Shown one piece after another: positions 34,534-37,891 of a stretch of DNA of 37,891 nt. Origin of the DNA: Phycisphaerales bacterium (lineage in GTDB: Bacteria; Planctomycetota; Phycisphaerae; UBA1845). The position numbers and the translations under genes are program-made. Below the pieces are notes generated by a model, which ran no database searches, was not told the DNA's origin, and saw nothing but the letters and a program-made list of their open reading frames with translations. The number at the start of each line of letters is the position of its first letter. Position 1 is the first letter of the stretch. The stretch spans positions 1 through 37,891 of the forward strand of contig JABFSN010000019.1 in NCBI GenBank assembly GCA_013140575.1, in the 5' to 3' direction.

Positions 34534-35088
34534 TCAACAACAGAAAACGGCCGCCGCCACGACCGTCGTCCACAGGCCGTTCTTGTCCCCCTCGGCCGTC
34601 TGAACCACCGCCCGCGTGTTCACGATCAAGCCCTTGGCCTTGTAGATTTCCCGACGCTCGTCGTACGCCGTGTTGGGGTCCAGCTCGATGCCGTGCGTCG
34701 TCGCCAGCATGGCCGCGGCCATGTCCTCGACCAGGTCGGAACATCTCTTGTGCGTCAGACCGAATCCGTGGTGCTCCGCCACGTAGCCGTAATTGCCCCG
34801 TTCCGCGGGGATGGCCAATCCGATCCCCGCACACGCCAGCCGATTGGGCTCGTCCGTTCTCGCTTCGGCGATCACGCAATGGGTGATGCCGCCTGCCGCC
34901 AGCTTCCGCAGTCCCGCGGACCGCGAAATCACCCGGCAATGCGGTGGATAGATGCTGCTGACCCGTACAAGGTTGAATTGCGCGACCCGCGCGTCTCGCA
35001 GCGCCTCCTCGAATGATTGCAGGCACAGCTTGTGCTTGCCGACACCCTTGGTGAAAAACATCTCCTTCGGCACAAGCTGATCTGCCAA
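34534..35088 (-). CDS. Pyruvoyl-dependent arginine decarboxylase
   Basis: A protein of 184 residues matching the archaeal-type PvlArgDC. The self-cleavage site is VSSIYPP (S44-S45), where the second Ser becomes the pyruvoyl cofactor after serinolysis. Family wording follows: HCVIAEARTDEPNRLACAGIGLAIP, YGYVAEHHGF, and the C-terminal TRAVVQTAEGDKNGLWTTVVAAAVF. It decarboxylates arginine to agmatine. The TTG at 35088 is used as start, with GGAGG about 9 nt upstream. The next gene on the strand is the DHS-like enzyme (117 nt gap), then the ureohydrolase. The 34417-34533 gap shows no feature. Confidence 0.94.
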   Translation of the reverse strand: MADQLVPKEMFFTKGVGKHKLCLQSFEEALRDARVAQFNLVRVSSIYPPHCRVISRSAGLRKLAAGGITHCVIAEARTDEPNRLACAGIGLAIPAERGNYGYVAEHHGFGLTHKRCSDLVEDMAAAMLATTHGIELDPNTAYDERREIYKAKGLIVNTRAVVQTAEGDKNGLWTTVVAAAVFCC

Positions 35089-35200
35089 TCCTCGACCTCC
35101 CTCTGAAAAACCTGGCGTGAACCCAATCCCACCGCGCCGCGCCGCGCCGGGCGGGATTATATCGCGTCAACTCCCCGCGGCAAGACGCCCCCGGGAAATT

Positions 35201-35812
35201 CTACGCCCGCTCGACCAGCCCGAGAATGGCCGGACGAATCCCCGCCGCCGCCCGTCCCCGATGGCTGATCGCGTTCTTGCGTTCCCGCGGCAGTTCCGCC
35301 AGCGTCGCTCCCATCGTCGGAACGAAAAAATGCGGATCGTACCCGAATCCGCGTTCGCCCCGCGCCTCGTCGACGATCACCCCTTCAATGCTCCCGTCCG
35401 ACGCGGCCAAAACCTCCCGACCCGCCGCCAGAACCATCGCGCAACGAAATCGCGCCGTCCGCCGTTCGCCCGAAACGCCCCGCAGCGCCGCGATCAACTT
35501 CGCGTTGTTGGATGCGTCGGTCGCATCCTCGCCCGCATAACGGGCCGACCGTACGCCCGGGGCGCCAGCCAACCCGTCAACTTCCAACCCGCTGTCGTCG
35601 GCCAGCGACCATTCCCCGGTCAACTCCGAATAATGAACCGCCTTGATGCGTGCGTTGCCTTCAAACGTATCCCCCGTCTCCTCGACCGCGGATACGTTCG
35701 GGTAGTCCGCCAACGACAACCAGTCAACCGCCACGTCCGCCAGCGCCGCCCGAATCTCCGCCAGCTTCCCCGCGTTACCCGTGGCGATGACGATCCGGCG
35801 GCGCTGTTTCAC
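35201..35812 (-). CDS. rdgB: XTP/dITP diphosphatase (Ham1 family)
   Basis: A protein of 203 residues of the RdgB/Ham1 family. Substrate-site motifs are TGNAGKLAEI, ETGDTFEGNARIKA, ADDSGLEVDGLAGAPGVRSARYAG, GFGYDPHF and the C-terminal SHRGRA. It hydrolyses non-canonical purine triphosphates (XTP, dITP) to the monophosphate, which keeps them out of DNA and RNA. The start is a GTG that overlaps the stop of the upstream lipoprotein gene by four bases (GTGA), indicating coupling. Close linkage to rph is common in bacteria. Confidence 0.96.
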   Translation of the reverse strand: MKQRRRIVIATGNAGKLAEIRAALADVAVDWLSLADYPNVSAVEETGDTFEGNARIKAVHYSELTGEWSLADDSGLEVDGLAGAPGVRSARYAGEDATDASNNAKLIAALRGVSGERRTARFRCAMVLAAGREVLAASDGSIEGVIVDEARGERGFGYDPHFFVPTMGATLAELPRERKNAISHRGRAAAGIRPAILGLVERA

Positions 35813-36618
35813 AGCCCACGGTCCGGCTTGGGAATGCGAACCAGCAACGACCGCACCACCGCCTGCTGACCGCCCACCTTCGGTTTCCAGATGGCCCCGT
35901 TGGTCACGTTGTAGGCGAAACTTTCCTTGCGCTGCAGCGCCCGAACCTCGTCGCTGTAGTCCACTGCGCCGCCGCGATCGATCACCGCCTCTGCGCCGAA
36001 CACGCCCACCGTCACCACGCTATTGGCCTCGCCGTGGTGGTAGAACGCCTCGTAATTCCGCTTGCGAAGCTCCATCACGTAGTCGACGGCCGCCTTCTTG
36101 TAGTCCGTCACCTCCGGCGTCGCGAAAAACGCCGCCACCTGCAATGAATACGTGCCGTTCGCAGTCTCGAGATTCCATTCCGGCTTGCCCGGGTCCGGCG
36201 TGGGCAGCGGAACCATGCGCGCGGCCAAAAACAACGGCCGGCCGCGCTCGTCGCCCAGGTCCTTGATCGCCCCAATATCCCGCTTCAAAACGTCGGGAAT
36301 TTCGCGCTCGCCGCGCAGCCGGTCGATGCGCCGGGCATAGTTTCCATAGTAGATGGTGGACGCGTCATTCGTATGTCGAACAAAAACGGCCTTCGCGTCG
36401 ATCCCCACCGTCCGACGCAACACGTCGGCTATCTGCTCGGCGTCATCGTGATTGGCCGACCCGGGAATCGCCAGGCACTCAATAGTCCACGGCTCCCCCC
36501 GCGCACCCAGCAAGCTCGGACCCGTTCCACCCGATCGCGGCTGGCATCCACAACAACAACACGTCGCCGCAACCACGCCCACGCAGGCGCCCAACCGTAT
36601 GCGTTTGCGTTTCCACAT
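35809..36618 (-). CDS. Lipoprotein of unknown function between rph and rdgB
   Basis: A protein of 269 residues. The basic N-terminus (MWKRKRIRLG) and short hydrophobic stretch lead to a Cys run, TCCCCGCQ. The best lipobox is CCGC with C25 as the lipidated residue, although any of C20-C23 could be misread as one. The mature part is mixed alpha/beta and has two halves with similar strand patterns (LAIPGSANHDDAEQIADVLR and LQVAAFFATPEVTDYKKAAV), perhaps two SPOR-like alpha/beta repeats. I do not recognise a family with certainty. It begins 4 nt after the rph stop and overlaps rdgB, so the three are one operon. An exported protein between two nucleotide enzymes is notable. Confidence 0.78.
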   Translation of the reverse strand: MWKRKRIRLGACVGVVAATCCCCGCQPRSGGTGPSLLGARGEPWTIECLAIPGSANHDDAEQIADVLRRTVGIDAKAVFVRHTNDASTIYYGNYARRIDRLRGEREIPDVLKRDIGAIKDLGDERGRPLFLAARMVPLPTPDPGKPEWNLETANGTYSLQVAAFFATPEVTDYKKAAVDYVMELRKRNYEAFYHHGEANSVVTVGVFGAEAVIDRGGAVDYSDEVRALQRKESFAYNVTNGAIWKPKVGGQQAVVRSLLVRIPKPDRGL

Positions 36619-36622
36619 GCCG

Positions 36623-37360
36623 TCAACCCCTGCGCCGTTGCCGCAACGCACGCTGCTGAACCTGCGTCAATTGCCCGATCCCCCGCAACGCCAGACGCAA
36701 CATCCGGTCCAATTCGCCACGCGAATACGTCCCCGACTCCGCCGTCCCCTGAACCTCCACCAGTCCCCCCGAACCGATCATGGCCACGTTCATGTCCACC
36801 GACGCCGTCGAATCCTCCGCATAATCCAGGTCCAGCAGCACCCGACCACCGACCATGCCCACGCTGACCGCCGCGATCGAATCGACGATCGGCGATCGCG
36901 TCACCCATTTCTCCCGCTGCGCCACGCGAACCGCGTCGCACAACGCCACGTACGCCCCGGTCACGCTCGCCGTCCGCGTGCCCCCGTCGGCCTGCAGCAC
37001 GTCGCAATCGATCTGTATTGTATTCTCGCCCAACAGTTTGAAATCCACCACCGACCGCATGCACCGGCCGATCAACCGCTGAATCTCCTGCGTGCGGCCG
37101 TCGATCCGCGTCCGCGATCGCGCCCTCCGCTCACGCGTGGCACCGGGCAACATGTCATACTCGGCCGTCACCCACCCGCTCCCCTTCCCTTTCTTCCATT
37201 CGGGCACCCCCACCTGCCACGACGCCGTGCACAACACGTGCGTGTCGCCGCATTGAATCAGCACCGACCCCGGCGCGGATTTCGTAAACCCGCGGATCAT
37301 CTCCACCGGGCGCAGCTCGTTTGCCTTTCGACCGTCTCGTCGCAATCCCGATTCACCCAC
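36623..37360 (-). CDS. rph: Ribonuclease PH
   Basis: A protein of about 245 residues matching RNase PH throughout: RRDGRKANELRPVEM at the start, GDTHVLCTASW, the phosphate-binding GGTRTASVTGAYVAL, and QGTAESGTYSRGELDRML. It removes nucleotides phosphorolytically from tRNA 3' ends. The family begins a few residues before RRDGRK, so the GTG at 37360 or the TTG at 37345 is the probable start; a longer open frame to 37513 runs through palindromic repeats and is not part of the gene. It heads the rph > lipoprotein > rdgB run. Confidence 0.93.
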   Translation of the reverse strand: MGESGLRRDGRKANELRPVEMIRGFTKSAPGSVLIQCGDTHVLCTASWQVGVPEWKKGKGSGWVTAEYDMLPGATRERRARSRTRIDGRTQEIQRLIGRCMRSVVDFKLLGENTIQIDCDVLQADGGTRTASVTGAYVALCDAVRVAQREKWVTRSPIVDSIAAVSVGMVGGRVLLDLDYAEDSTASVDMNVAMIGSGGLVEVQGTAESGTYSRGELDRMLRLALRGIGQLTQVQQRALRQRRRG

Positions 37361-37386
37361 TTTCCGCCATACCCGCGATCCATCGG

Positions 37387-37585
37387 GTGGCATGGCCCAC
37401 GCTTGCGTGGCCATGCCCGCACACCGCCGACGCTCCCCGTATCCGCACGTCCCCGCCCGCGGAGTCTCCCGTCTCCGGTCGCTCGTATCGCTTCGCTCTT
37501 CAGGAAGCCCCACTGGGGCGAAGGTCAGCAGCCGGGGGCGTCAGCCCCCGGATCCGTCACGCCCACCCCATAGCCCCGGAGGGGC
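37387..37585. repeat. Intergenic palindromes between tsaE and rph
   Basis: The 326 nt gap 37361-37686 has no gene. It holds GTGGCATGGCCCACG (37387-37401) pairing with the following CGTGGCCATGCCCGCAC across a CTTG-type loop; CCGGGGGCGTCAGCCCCCGG (37532-37551); and AGCCCCGGAGGGGC (37572-37585). The last is the reverse complement of the element at 16392-16405. The rph promoter is presumably here, but no clear -35/-10 pair was found. Confidence 0.85.
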
Positions 37586-37686
37586 GGCAGACGCCGGGTA
37601 TTCCGCATTCCGACCAACGGATCGCGTGAATCTCTCGCAACACGATGGACCGCCCGCACCGACTTTCCGCCGACCCCGCGCGCGTG

Positions 37687-37891
37687 TCAAGACGACCGGC
37701 TCAACGCCCCAATGACCGCCATCGGTCCGTCCCCGATTCCATGAATCTCAATCCGCCGCGTCGTCGCTCCGACATGATTCATTTCAACCGTCAGACGCTC
37801 CGTCGGCAGCCCGTCGGCCACCCGATCCGCCCACTCGATCAGCACCGCCCCGTCCGACGCCAGCATCTCCTCCACCCCCAACCCCTCGAAC
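37687..37891 (-). CDS. tsaE: tRNA threonylcarbamoyladenosine biosynthesis ATPase TsaE, C-terminal part
   Basis: The frame is open to the window edge and encodes about 67 residues beginning FEGLGVEEMLASDGAVLIEW. The glycine-containing loop, the LIEWADRV strand and the strand-rich tail (LTVEMNHVGATTRRIEIHG) are the C-terminal signature of TsaE (formerly YjeE). The ATP-binding P-loop part lies outside the window. TsaE drives the TsaBD complex that makes the t6A base of ANN-decoding tRNAs. The gene is upstream of rph on the same strand, with a 326 nt gap holding palindromes. Confidence 0.85.
   Translation of the reverse strand, partial: FEGLGVEEMLASDGAVLIEWADRVADGLPTERLTVEMNHVGATTRRIEIHGIGDGPMAVIGALSRSS

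Overview
The window is 37.9 kb of bacterial chromosome. GC content is high (about 63% in the housekeeping genes I counted by eye) and coding density is high. No rRNA, tRNA, CRISPR array or recognisable transposase was found. The gene content suggests a planctomycete-like (PVC) bacterium: a MoxR/DUF58/BatA-type/VWA/DUF4175-like cluster, an ECF sigma factor next to a Ser/Thr kinase with a TPR-like sensor domain, GTG and TTG starts, and many intergenic palindromes. This assignment is inference; there is no rRNA or other marker gene to settle it.

Layout. (1) 1-10.7 kb, minus strand: a Bat-like cell-envelope cluster read moxR > DUF58 > batA-like > VWA/GATase-like > DUF4175-like, followed by the start of a secreted protein cut by the window edge. 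(2) 10.8-17.4 kb: a LOG-family nucleotide hydrolase, a ~200 bp composite palindrome, a membrane-anchored protein coupled to a GNAT acetyltransferase, a secreted coiled-coil protein, an M48 membrane protease and a divergent FolD. (3) 17.4-22.0 kb: a 1 kb gene-free stretch, then the ECF sigma factor and kinase pair. (4) 22.1-26.4 kb: an ALDH7-family dehydrogenase followed by a small accessory island. The island holds a DUF4160/DUF2442 pair framed by two copies of the last ~100 bp of the dehydrogenase gene, a lower-GC HNH-like protein with a long helical C-terminal part, and a PIN toxin/antitoxin-like pair with a clear promoter. (5) 26.5-30.0 kb: carB. (6) 30.0-31.9 kb, minus strand: thiS and thiG between two small membrane-protein genes. 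(7) 32.3-37.9 kb, minus strand: tsaE (partial), rph, a lipoprotein, rdgB, then pyruvoyl-dependent arginine decarboxylase, a deoxyhypusine-synthase-like enzyme and an agmatinase-like ureohydrolase.

How the genes may work together. The first cluster combines a chaperone-like AAA+ ATPase with four envelope proteins, three of them with VWA or VWA-like folds. The decarboxylase/DHS-like/ureohydrolase set reads as an arginine-to-polyamine route whose final product is uncertain. The sigma/kinase pair looks like a local signalling unit. The accessory island is the best place to look for something undescribed: the duplicated dehydrogenase 3' end suggests the DUF4160/DUF2442 pair arrived as a unit that copied or replaced the end of its host gene.
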